Source: Dioscorea cayenensis subsp. rotundata (Eukaryota; Streptophyta; Magnoliopsida; Dioscoreales; Dioscoreaceae). Taken from it: a DNA stretch of 64,000 nt. The position numbers and the translations under genes are program-made. Positions 1 to 11,000 of the stretch are shown here, piece after piece. The DNA is taken from positions 682,001-746,000 of the forward strand of contig NC_052494.1 of NCBI RefSeq assembly GCF_009730915.1. Reading direction: 5' to 3'. The notes beneath the pieces are model-generated. The model worked only from the letters and a program-made list of their open reading frames with translations, was not told the origin of the DNA and did no database searches. Every line of letters starts with the position of its first letter. Within the stretch, counting starts at the first letter, position 1.

Positions 1-327
1 ATAATGTCCAGCTCTGACTTTGAAGACAGCTTTAGATGAATCTAAGCTAATCTTTACACTGACTTTCATGGCACAGGCAAGTCATAGACAAAATGGAGAG
101 CAACAGAGAAAATATTCATGTATTGCTGCATGGAGGAGAATACTATTTACATATTCCCATTGATATTTGAAGAAACATAGAGTAAATTCTCCACGTATAA
201 GGAGTTTGTACAAAATATAAACTCCAGTTAAAAGATACATACCAAACATTCAAAGGTTTTCAAACTCCGCTCGCATGCTTCAGCAGTCAGTATGAAACTA
301 TCAAGTCCTTCAAAGTAAGCACTACAT
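1..327 (-). other. 3' flank / probable 3' UTR of the FRIGIDA-like gene
   Basis: This AT-rich stretch lies downstream of the stop codon of the FRIGIDA-like gene. I see no coding signal in it. It probably carries the 3' UTR; the exact poly(A) site cannot be fixed from sequence alone. Confidence 0.5.
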
Positions 328-2613
328 TTAAGATTGGTGAGAAGGTGGATATCCAGGCCCTGAATAATTCCCATAGTTTGACAAACTGGGCTGATGGTAT
401 CCAGCACCCAAGTAGCTTCCAGAATAGCTTGAAGTAGCCTGTGAACCGGGACCGTAGTTCACCTGGTTAGTGGGAGCATTCTGTGCACTAGGACCAGTAT
501 AATCACTGTAACTGGCTGAAGCAGCATAAGGAGCAGAGGGAGCCCTCACGTGAGGATGAGAGTACTGATACTGCCTGTGGATATTAGCTTGTTGGCTGTA
601 TGTCACACGGCTGGGAACCTCGAATGCAGGTGGTGCAGCATACATGTATCTCTCTGCAACCCCGTGGTGCATCCCCCTCTCATTGTAGACTGAGGGTGGT
701 GGTGGCTGCTTGTATTCAATGGCTACAACAGGCTTGTGAGGAGCATACCGAGTATTACCTCGAGGTTTCTTCATCTGGAACTTGGCAACTTCAAAGGACC
801 TCTTCTTCTCAGCTTTTGCTTTCTCGAGCTCAATCACTCTCTTCTGAAGAGGATCAATTGGGTATTCTTCATGTAGCTTGTAATCTTCAATACACCTGAT
901 AACAGCCCTCAATGCACTCAACTCTTGAGTGGTTGCATCCTTCTGAACAAGTTATAAATGTTCCAATGAGGGAATCACAATTTATTTGTTCAACATCAAT
1001 TATGAAAACTGTTGCTTGTCATTCGCACATTTTTAGAGTCTTAGCAGCTTTTACCATGGTAATATTTTCATCACCATATCCCTATCAGTTTCTAACACAT
1101 ATAAACATGATAAACCACACACACACCTGTGCTCCAGGGTTCTCTGCATTGCCACAAATTTCCTGGACATTTTTCATCACCTCATCCAAGTAAGCCTTCA
1201 ACAATGGCACCGGAGGAAAGCTCTCCATTAGCTGAAATGCATACGCGAAATGAATAGCATCAATTTGCCTCCCAGTGTTGACCAAAGTTTCAACCATTCC
1301 TGCACAAAACCATGCAGACTCAACAAAGTGACTGGTGCTAGCTACTGTACTATTCTGAATTAGATACTTCTCCATCCTCTGGAAGTAATCAGCCATCTAC
1401 TCAAAAGTAGCATGCATCTTGATATCTATCAAATAAAAGAAGAGAAAATCAAGGAGATGTGTCCTGCAAGTCCCTATGGCAAAAAATGGGTGTGGATTGC
1501 TTGAAGCCCTATGGCTGATGGCTAGTTATGTGATACCAACCTGGCATTTTATGAGTTAATCCAAGAGATCGGCAGAGCTCAGGCGTCTGCCTACGACGAG
1601 AGACAATGAGAATAATCTTGCAAAGTTCGTCTTCATTGAACTCTGATGGAATGCAAAAGGTTGCAAGTAGCTGCAAGAAAGCTTGTGCTTCCAATGTACT
1701 ACCATTGGAAGCATCCAATTTCATGTCAGCCATTTTTGGCTTCCATTGATTAGCAATTGCCTTGGCCTGCTGCTTAATTTCAGAGCTCAAAGGGTGATGA
1801 TCACCTGGCTCAGTTGTAGCTAAAACAGGAACAGCAGATTCCATCAAAATAAGACAGCTTCTGCGTAGACCCTGAAGGGCCGTGTCATTTTCATTTCCTT
1901 GAGAGGTAGATTGGTCAGGAGGGTAGAAACCCTCCAAAGCATCCAGCACCATGCGGGCTGGTTCAGTTGCACATTTTAATGCAAAAGGGAGTTCCTCACA
2001 CAAGGTGGCAAGGTTTTTTCGATTTTCTGAAATATATTTCACAAGGCCTTTTGTGTCCATCTGTTCACAAAGTTGCTTCAAAATAGAATTCAGATGGCCT
2101 TTTGCAGGCATCTGTTCAGCAGATTCACCTGATTTACTATCAGGGAGACTCCCCTCTATAACAGAAACAGGTGTTTTTGTATCAACATTGGCAGAAATGC
2201 TTACCTTCCCTTCCTTTTACTCCTTTGTTATCAACCAAATTTGGAGAAGCCACCTGATGTCTTTTATGTGCTTGAGCAATCGCAGAAACAGCGTTATCTT
2301 TCAGCTCCTGCAGACGGTCCAACAAAGCTTGTTCTTTAGCAGAAACAGCTGCCTCTCTTTCAGAAATAATTGCCTCAGTTTCAGCTTGTTTCTCCTCAAG
2401 TTTCCTCTTTGCTATTTCTAACTCATCAATTTCCTTCTTCAATGAACTCCTAAGTTGGTGGAAGTATTCCTCAAGGTCATCCAATTTAATGATATGGTTC
2501 CAAGCAGAGTCTCGATGAGACTCAAGCAAACCAAGTGCTTTTCTAAGCTGTTCCATCATTGCTTCTCCCGACCCAACGCCATTACTAACATCTTCATTCT
2601 CTAACAAAGCCAT
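328..2613 (-). CDS. FRL: FRIGIDA-like protein (FRL family), frame broken by one base
   Basis: FRL proteins are plant nuclear proteins related to the flowering regulator FRIGIDA; some act in the FRI complex that activates FLC-type repressors. Exons on the minus strand are 2613-1541, 1299-1127 and 942-328, giving about 619 residues after one-base correction. The N-terminus (MALLENEDV) leads into a coiled coil at about residues 40-115. The conserved core reads LCEQMDTKGLVKYIS, then PARMVLDALEGFYPPD, LVNTGRQIDAIHFAYAF and PPVPLLKAYL, all FRL signatures. The tail (from about residue 480) is low-complexity and rich in Y, P, S and G. Exon junction phases agree (1, then 0). Within 2205-2220 the frame is lost: the upstream frame ends in REGKHFCQC-stop, while the downstream frame reads VSISANVDTKTP, resembling the normal FRL linker. 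A 49-nt GT-AG mini-intron (2204-2156) would also restore frame but would be unusually short for a plant. Family assignment is firm; integrity is uncertain. Confidence 0.9.
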
Positions 2614-2636
2614 TTCAACAAGCAACTACAACAGCT

Positions 2637-3900
2637 TCTGAAAGAAATGGAGAATATGAGTGTAAGATTTTAGCTTAAGCTCAAGCACCTTTGCAGAATA
2701 ACATAAAGATTTAAATTTCTATATATGAAAATACTTTTTACGCAGGCAACACAAACTTTGTTTCCTTTATTCACCAAAATGTAAAACAAGTAGCTTGTAT
2801 CTAGAACAGCAAAAATGACAATGAGTTCATGAAAAGTTTCTGTTCAATTTAAATTTGGCACATCTGATGTTCTGCGAATGGCATGAACACAACCATAGAC
2901 ATGAATGAAGGAAACCACTTGTACAGTAAACTGTCGAAAGGACAGCCCACCACTCCATCAAGGAGGACAGAACCCTTGGAATATTGCACCAAAGTTTTTC
3001 AAAGGTCTACTGCTCCATTCCAAATCCAGCTACCAAATTTCCTCCGTTACAACATACTATTTCACACACACACACACACACACAGACCCCTCTAAGACTA
3101 CATTACACAGTCAAAACATCTCCAACATTTTCCTCTCACCTAAAATCCTATATCATTTTCATCCCTAACCTTACACAAAATGGGTTTATTTAGACTGAAG
3201 GAAAACTTAGAAAAGGGAAAAAAAATGGAACTTTTGTATCAAAAGGATTTTTTTCTTGATTTGTTTATCTATCCTGTTTTCACCATTCAGCAAAGATTGA
3301 AAAAACAAACATCCTCCCATTTTCACTACCGTTCTCAATCCAATCAACCCTAATTCGCACATTTCAAACCAAAACCCACCAATGGTTACAACATTTGCAT
3401 CACAAATTCGTCATTTCTACCACAATGCACCAATAAAACGGTCTTCAACTGAATCTCTCACGCTTCTCATAAGCCCCCCCCCCCAAAAAAAAAAACACAC
3501 ACACACACAATCCACCCTAATTCTTGAGACCAATTTCCCTAAATCTCAACCAAATTCACATCAAAATCACAAAATTTCAATAAAATTCACAAATCATTTC
3601 AACAAAATCCACGCAAAACATTGCCGGCATCTCACAGGACCAAAACCAATCAAATCCCAAGAAAAAAAAAGAAAGAAACATACCTTGAAATGCAATCAAT
3701 GAAGAGAACCAGCACCCAAAGCAAAACCCTAGAGAGGCTTCGAAAAATCGAGAAGAAAGAGGAAGAGGACGAAACCCTAAAAGAGCACTCTGAGCTCCAA
3801 GGTTTAGCAAATGGTCTATCAATGGCGAACCCCGCGACCTCTCTCGAGGCTCTCGCGGGTTTAGGCCGTCCATTTGTAGTAAATCTCAACCGTTCATCAA
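2637..3900 (-). other. 5' leader of FRL: non-coding exon and ~1-kb leader intron
   Basis: A consensus donor (CAAG|GTATGT on the minus strand) ends a 5' UTR exon near 3684. A TTTCTTTCAG acceptor just above 2637 opens the exon holding the ATG at 2613. The intron of about 1,046 bp has (CA)n and poly-A runs and no coding signal. Long leader introns often enhance expression of plant housekeeping genes. The first exon includes a short upstream ATG frame near 3,900 that I do not regard as a gene. Confidence 0.6.
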
Positions 3901-3930
3901 ATTGCAAATAGATCCCTCTTATTTTCCATA

Positions 3931-3938
3931 TTTATATA
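3931..3938 (-). promoter_or_regulatory. Putative TATA box of FRL
   Basis: Read on the minus strand this is TATATAAA. It sits about 30 bp upstream of the GC-richer leader exon that starts near 3900 and ends at the donor near 3684. The spacing is right for a TATA box, but no transcript evidence is available. Confidence 0.45.
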
Positions 3939-4079
3939 GCACTCCTTGGATTTTTCAAAGCCTCCAATCTTAAATTCCAATAAATTAAATAAAAATTTAT
4001 CATTTTCAAATAATGTATATTTAATTTTTAAATTTTTTAATTATTTTTTTAAGCATAAAGCAATAATAATTATTATTAT

Positions 4080-5833
4080 TATTGTTATTATTATTTAAAA
4101 ATGTGGATAAACCACGTTTATTGAAAAAACAACGGCAACAAAACACTCACTAACTGTGAAAAAAATAAATAAATAAATAAATAAAAACATGGAACATAAC
4201 AGAATTATATAACACAATGCAAGACAACTCTCACCATCTGGAGTGAAAGAACAAAAGCCTAACCTTCCTCTTTTAGTGTCAGAGGCTTTGAGAACAAAGA
4301 CAAAATCCTATGGTCAATTTTCAATATAAGAATAAGCGAGGAAGCAGAACATTCATTAAAAATATAAGCATTTCTTTAAAGCCAAGTAATCCATATCACA
4401 GCCTTGGTAACTAGCTAAGTCCATCATATCTCTTTTTGGGGAAGATATCTTGGACCTCTAGTCACCCCAAATTTTATCAAGAGAATTTGATAATTCTGAC
4501 ATTTGAAAAAGCTGCAGGAAATAGCTTCAAATTTGCTTCACAAAAGAGCATTGAATAAACAAATGATCCACTGATTCACACGCTGCATAACATAAAATAC
4601 AAGTGGTAGTGGGGAGCTTGTTGCATCTTCTTCTAGCTAAATTTTCTAATGTGAAAATCTTGTTCTTCCACGCCAACCAATTGAACATACTGATTTTCTT
4701 GGGGCAAGGCTTACAACAGAAGAACCTTGCCATCGGGCAATAGATACCTCTATCATTTAGGCTTTATTTGGTTGGGGGAATGCGGAGGGGGTAAGGGGGT
4801 GTTGGGGGTGTAGATGTTATTTGGTTGGGGGAGTAAAGGGGGGTGAGAGGAGATGAGGAGGGGTGAGGCACCCCTCCTCACCCCTCATGCCTCACCCCTC
4901 TTCACCCCTCGTAACCCACTCCCCCAAATTGTTGTCTTTTGGAGGAGTGGGTGTTTATTATTATTTATTATTATTTTTTAAATAATATAAAATACCAATA
5001 ATATCCTTATAATTCACGTTATATCCTACTTATAAAATCCCTATATTTCTCATTTTTATTAAATATGAAAAAAAGGGGTATGTTTTCCGAGTATGTTTTC
5101 ACCATTTTTGATAAGTTTATGAAAAAATATGACAAAAATAGGGTATGTTTGAACGATTATTGGGTGTTTACATTTTAACCAATATTTATCAATTATAATA
5201 AAGATGTTATAACTCCTCATAATTTTTTTTTCAAATAAGTATTTTTCCCTAATTATTGTATTATATATATATATATATATATGTTTTATAATGTTTATCA
5301 TATATTATATATTGTGTTATTATTATTATTCTACAATTGATTATTATATATATTTATATATATTATTACCTATTTTATTGTAAAAGGGCAAAATAGTCAA
5401 ATACGCATTACACTCTTTCTCTCTCCTCCCTACTCCTCTTTTCAACCAAAAAAATAAAAATAATAAACTACCCATCCACACTCCTCCATGAACCAAACAC
5501 AATATTTTTCTCAAACACTTTATACTCCTTCCCCCTTCACTCCCCCTCACTCCTCCTCCTCCCCCCTCCCCCTTTGAACCAAACAGGTTAGAAAATTGTA
5601 GAAGGACTTCACAGAGAAGGCTCCGTTTGGGGATAAGGACCACCCAAATTTGTCACAAGCTCCATCATCTGGCGCTATGATTTTTTGCAAGTAATCACTC
5701 CCCTCTAGCCCTCTATTGAAAGGAAACTCTTCTAACAGAGACCTGAGGTCCTTGACAGATCCTTCAGGCCATGGTGATTCAACAAAAACTTCCGCCCACA
5801 AATTCATAGGGGCTTGCCCACCAAACCATTTGA
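4080..5833 (-). mobile_element. 5'-truncated L1-type LINE remnant, split by a later insertion
   Basis: The minus strand encodes the C-terminal end of a plant LINE polyprotein. 5807-5589 holds the segment before the zinc-binding domain (WSLSPNGAFSVKSFYNFL), and 4760-4527 holds the zf-RVT domain (MFNWLAWKNKIFTLENLARR, then C-x2-C ... H-x3-C: CILCYAACESVDHLFIQC). After a stop at 4527 degraded coding sequence continues (IWGD, with stops). The 3' end near 4080-4140 is followed by a TAA-rich tail, typical of plant L1 elements. The 5' part, including the reverse-transcriptase core, is missing. The two coding halves join in frame once the nested element and one TTAG copy are removed. It is a dead relic. 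Confidence 0.85.
4760..5587. mobile_element. Non-autonomous DNA transposon (Tourist/PIF-Harbinger-like MITE candidate) nested in the LINE
   Basis: The element is about 828 bp. It begins GGCTTTATTTGGTTGGGGG and ends with AACCAAACAGG, imperfect terminal inverted repeats with a shared TTTGGTT core. It is flanked by TTA (or TTAG) at 4757-4760 and 5588-5591, matching the 3-bp TTA target duplication of PIF/Harbinger elements. There is no transposase. The left part is G-rich and contains a strong inverted repeat (about 4847-4885); the interior is AT-rich with a (TA)n run at 5264-5282. Superfamily assignment rests on the short TSD and could be wrong; that an insertion happened is clear from the interrupted LINE frame. 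Confidence 0.75.
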
Positions 5834-5846
5834 CTCAATGTCTATC

Positions 5847-6643
5847 ATTACAATAAATATTTTAATTATTATCTAACACTTTTGTGTTTTTTAAATCTTA
5901 TTTTTATCTGTTACTGTCGTGAAGGTCATCCGCAACTTTTCAATGCAACTTTTCAATTTAAATGAGTTAAGTTCAAGCTTTTTGAAAAGTAGCTTATAGA
6001 CAATTTCAATTTATAATTTTGCCACGTCAATATCAATAACATTAACAAAAAAAATACGAAATACATCTCTCAACTTAATCCTTGAAAACTCTAATTTGGT
6101 TTTAAAAGTTGACCCAATCTTTGATAGGGACATTGTATTATCCAATTCTAATATTGTATTTTGTCATATCGTATTTTATTTATTATTTGACTAATTATTA
6201 TCAGTCAATTTATCATTTTCAAATAATATTTTTATATTATTACAACAAATGTTTTAATTATTTTTAAATACTTCTATATCCTTTAAATATTGTTTTATCT
6301 GTTGCTTGTCGTGAAGGTCATCCATAGCTTTCTAATTTCATGGGTGAGTTTGAGCTTTTTGAACAACGGCTTGTAAACATTTTCAACTTAGAATTTTCAC
6401 ACATCAATGTCAATAATATTAACAAAATGAATACGAAATATATCTCTCAACTTCATCCTTGAAATTCTAATTTAGTTTTAAAAGTTGACCAAATCTTTGA
6501 TAGGACATTGTATTACCTTTGGTCTCCAATCCTACTAATATTGTATTTTGTCACATCTAAATAATTTTACTATATAATTAATAAATCATTAATATTTTTA
6601 TTTATTGTTTGACCAAATATTACTGGTCAATTTATTATTAGAA
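5847..6643. repeat. Diverged tandem duplication, two ~390-400 bp units
   Basis: Unit 1 (5847-6237) and unit 2 (6238-6643) share a colinear series of blocks: GTCGTGAAGGTCATCC, ATACGAAATA, ATCTCTCAACTT, TTTTAAAAGTTGACC and TATTGTATTTTGTCA. The offset at the left end is 391 bp. Unit 2 carries a small extra AT-rich block near 6561-6595. No coding frame is present. The sequence from here to 7140 is otherwise plain AT-rich intergenic DNA. Confidence 0.75.
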
Positions 6644-7150
6644 TTTTGAAGAACGGTTCATGTCTTAATCATTGTTCTTATTGGAGATAAAGTTTATACA
6701 AGAATAAATTTGAACTTTAATTTAATGCTTCTTTTTTAACGGGCTTAAAAATTTTAAGCTAGATCAAGCTTATATCTAACATGCTTCACATTTTTTTATA
6801 CATTGATTGATAAAAAAATATCATCACGATCCAAATACAAAAAAAAAGTATTTATGAATTATATTATTTAGTCTAATTTCAATCAACATAACATCAAGTT
6901 AAAACATAAATTAACACATTTAATTGATTGGATCAAAGGATCAATTTAAACTTGATAATCAATACGTAAATATACATAAAAATGTATATTATTGTAAAAT
7001 AAAATATTTAACAAGTTGATGATGTTTTTAATAATGACAATATTTATTATTAAAGAAATTTAAAAAAATTTAAATTATATAGAATTGAATGAGTTTGACT
7101 TGTAAATTTGATCAGTGACCAAAGTCAAGCATAAGTCAAACAAGTTATAC

Positions 7151-7183
7151 CCGCGTTGACCGCAGAAGCAAGGGTCAACGCGG
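7151..7183. promoter_or_regulatory. Perfect 11-bp inverted repeat with W-box core in the SPP promoter
   Basis: CCGCGTTGACC at 7151-7161 is the exact reverse complement of GGTCAACGCGG at 7173-7183, with an 11-bp spacer. Each arm contains TTGACC, a W-box-type core known for WRKY factors. It lies about 150 bp upstream of the probable transcribed start of SPP. Function is inferred only. Confidence 0.4.
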
Positions 7184-7245
7184 TTCTTTGCCGTTACGGA
7201 GACGGTAGGCCGCCGTTTCCGTTACGTTAGCAGACATTAAAACCA

Positions 7246-7300
7246 CACGTGCGAACACAAAGGAGCGGGTTCGAAGTAACCGCCTTTGGCACGTGCGAAC
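7246..7300 (+). promoter_or_regulatory. Two direct CACGTGCGAAC motifs (G-box/ABRE type) upstream of SPP
   Basis: CACGTGCGAAC occurs at 7246-7256 and again at 7290-7300, 44 bp apart in the same orientation. CACGTG is the G-box bound by bZIP and bHLH factors. The pair sits just upstream of the leader exon. The identical 11-mers suggest a short local duplication or selection for paired sites. Confidence 0.4.
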
Positions 7301-7319
7301 TCGAAGAGCATCTCATCGT

Positions 7320-8057
7320 CTTGATTTCTAGGGTTTCACTCAAGTCTATATCGGAGAAATTTCGATCGAGATCTCTTGGATTCCAAACCCTCTCCTTCCT
7401 TTCGATCTCGGGCGCTGAAGGTACTCTTGAATCCCTTCTTGTTTCGGTTTCCTCCTCTTGATCGGCATCGCATTTCAAATTCCTGACCCCCGCGCTTGCG
7501 ATCTGGTTCTATGGTTAGCGTTTGTGTTTGATTTGTGATCGAGATCGCGCTTGAGTTTTTTTTTCATCCTGTTTTAATGGGAGATCTCATCTTTGTTGGG
7601 GGACTGGGTTTGACCGTAGAATTTTTAGGGTTTATCGGTTTTGTGAATGGGGTTTCCATTCGATTTGGCTTGCAATTTGGTTTTTTGTTTTGTTTTTTTT
7701 TTTTAAGAAATTTTAATTCGAGTGATTTGTGGGGTTTGATTTCATGAGCCTGCAGTGGAGTGGCATCTTTTATGTGATTGATTTTTGCAATTCATGATGG
7801 AATCATTCGGTATTTCTTGAATTTATGATTGACGTTTTTTTGAGCATGGGCGTCACTCTTACATTCTTGAATTTTTTTGTTTGCAATTTCTTGTTTCAGG
7901 ACCCGAGTTGGAGAGGGTATATTTACCAATAGTTCATAGTTTTTTGATATTGAAAGAAGTTTTGTGAATCAGTCCTGCTGTTAAGTTTTTGCTTGATATC
8001 CAACTTTGTTGTGTCTGATTTCTCTTTCTAAGGATCCTTGTGGTCGTATTGAATAAG
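7320..8057 (+). other. 5' leader of SPP with spliced non-coding exons
   Basis: The leader begins with the TTCTAGGGTTT sequence common in plant 5' UTRs. A donor follows GCTGAAG at 7420, a TTGTTTCAG acceptor precedes 7900, and a CTTTCTAAG acceptor lies shortly before the ATG at 8058. So at least one and probably two introns interrupt the 5' UTR. The exact transcription start is not visible. Confidence 0.5.
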
Positions 8058-11000
8058 ATGAAGAACCATGAACGAGCAGTGAACTTAGCGCTTGCAGGTA
8101 TTCTCTATTCTCTCTATCTACTACCAATCCAATTTGCTCTATTTTATTTTGCAAGGTTGTTTGTATCAATATGTATGGTTTGACCAATAAACAATTATGA
8201 CCATAGGGTTGTTTCTGGGAAATGTTTTGTGTGATCCACCATAGCATGAGTAGTGTTTTTCACAATATCTCAATTTTCATATGTGCTTTTTTGATTATAG
8301 CGTGTCCTACACTCGCTATCTATTTTGCTGTGTAGCTTCAGTTTTAGAGAGGGTTTTGCAAATTGTTTGGGCTTGATTTCATTTATTTTGTTGTTGCTGA
8401 TGTCATTCTTGATCATATCACCACTCCTTAGGTATACACTTAATAAATGCCAACTTTATTACTAGCTGGCTCTTTATTGGCATCTTCTTGTGTGCACCTT
8501 GTCTATCAATAACCCTAAAATGATAATTGAATTGACAATAACCACTGATTGATCTGAAGTCCTGGAATAGAAAAGCTCTGCCTTTACTCAAATGCTAGAG
8601 CATGTTCAAAGCAAACTTGTAGAGCACCTTTCACTCAAGAAAAGGAGGTTTCCACTCTTTTATCTATTATACTCTTACTTTTGAGTTTGATCTACAGAAA
8701 TCTGAAAAATGCCAGTCCCATCACCTGTAGGGAGTAATTGATGAATGCGTTGCATTCTTGGCTTTCCATTTTGCCCTGTTTTCCTGACCTAACTGAATAT
8801 CATAAATCCAACAAGGCTGTTATCAGCTTGTCCATTTGATATGTTAATTTCTACCCATTCTAGCCAAAGAATTAGCCTACATTAGATATGGAATGCATCA
8901 GAGAACTCATTTTCCGTGTACATTTGGAACTATAGACAAGGGATGAATTCTTTTTATGAATAATACTTTTTTCTTTATGAAGTATAATTCTTTGATAAAA
9001 TCATATCAAAATCTTGTATTCCTGTAGTTGCATTCTGATGTTCATTGCTTTGCAGGTGTAACATTCGCACCGCTTGTCCTGAAGGTAGATCCCAATTTGA
9101 ATGTAATTTTGACAGCATGCTTTGGTTGTTTATGTTGGCTGCTATCGGTCTGTGAAGCCAACCCCACCAGCGGTATGTAATACTATTTTTTCTGCACATG
9201 CTAGTTTGGACATACATAAAATGGTGACAATCCTGTTGTGTTACTGAAGCCTATATATGACCATGCAGGAAACAATGTCAAAAGAACATGCAATGCGATT
9301 TCCTTTGGTTGGGAGTGCTATGCTCTTATCACTTTTTCTCCTTTTCAAATTCTTCTCTAAAGACTTGGTCAATGCAGTTCTCACATGCTACTTCTTTGTG
9401 CTCGGGATAGTTGCCTTCTCGTATCCCCTTCTCTCATCCTTCATCATCATTATTATTATTATTATTATTATTATTAGGTCAAAATATCAAAATGGTCCCT
9501 TTATTATGCAAATTCAGCCCTTTTAATCCTTTTAATATAAAGTAGGTCTTTTTAGTCCCCTTATTTTCACATTTGGAAAATCTTAGTCCAATCACTGACG
9601 GATGTTACTTTCACCATTTGATGCTTGCTGACATGGCTTGTTTATTATTAGTTTTTTAAAAAAAGTAATAAAATAACTGAAAAGGATTCGGATCCCTTCT
9701 TTGGGCTCTAAATCCGATCCCATCCCTTTGAAATCCCTAACCGTGAGAGAGAGCTGCTTGATCCTGAATAACTCTCGATGACCTCCATTCTTTCAACTTC
9801 GGGATGCTTCACTACTCTTGCGCAAAGGTCCTACCTACGAAGCTAGAGCTCCTCCACCTGTGGATCAGGAATTCTTAGAGGATTATCACAATGCGGACAT
9901 TGTGGAGTTGGTACTTGTGAAATTTGCATGAACCTGAAGAGTATTTGTTTTGGGATTTCTTCCATCCAACTGAATATGCTTATAACCTCATCTTCAAGGC
10001 ATTCTTGAATGAAAAATCATCTTTTATTAGGCTAATGAATCTGAGGAGCTTAACAAGCGTTTTAATTCCTTCATCTCTAATATTTCATTAGGAGTTGTTC
10101 TTCCAATTAGTTTTCCTAGTTGAGCTAATCAAGAACATTGCTCATAAGACCATTAGCAGAAATAAAAATAATGCAGGACTTTGATTTCTGATTGAATACT
10201 TCCTATAATTTCTGATGAATGTTTGAATATTATTATCATATGAAAGTCTTTGTTGGGAAATCATTTTATGAGATTAAACTAACCTTTGAAATCAACAAGG
10301 GACAAATTCAAACTTATATTACAACATGAGTTTGTTAAGTAAATTTTCTGTTTGATATTGAAGTCAGAGTGGTGGAGGAGCTTTGGCTTTGTAGGTGGGA
10401 CTTTTGAGCACGATGGTTGAGGGTCGCTGGAGTCGGGAGGGTGAAGGTTGCCGTGAGTTCTTTCACGATTGGGCAGCTCCTTCTCACAGTTTGGGATTTC
10501 AGAAGGATTGGATTGTATTCGGCTTTTTACTTATTTTTTTATTATTTTTAACATTTTGTTTAAAGAATTTTTTTAATAATAAACAATCACCAAACAGTAC
10601 AAGTAACGCTCATCAGTGATTGGATTGAGATTTCCCAGATGTGAATATAAGATGTGAAAATAAGAGGACTGAATGACCAACTTTATATTAGAAGGACTAA
10701 AAGAGCTGAATTTGTTTAATTGAGGGACTATTTTGATATTTTGACTTTATTATTAATTTATTACTACTACTTTAATTTTTATCATAAACCATTATTTTAT
10801 TCGGCAATGTTTTTTCTTTTTAGGGCAACATTATTACCCATGATTAAGCGATTTCTTCCAAGACAGTGGAATGAGAATGCCATTGTATGGCATCTTCCAT
10901 ATTTTCAATGTATGTATTTTTATTTCCACTCCACTTTCTATTTACATGAATCTCCTTGTTCATTTTAATAAGATAAATCCAAAAGACGAATTTAGAATGT

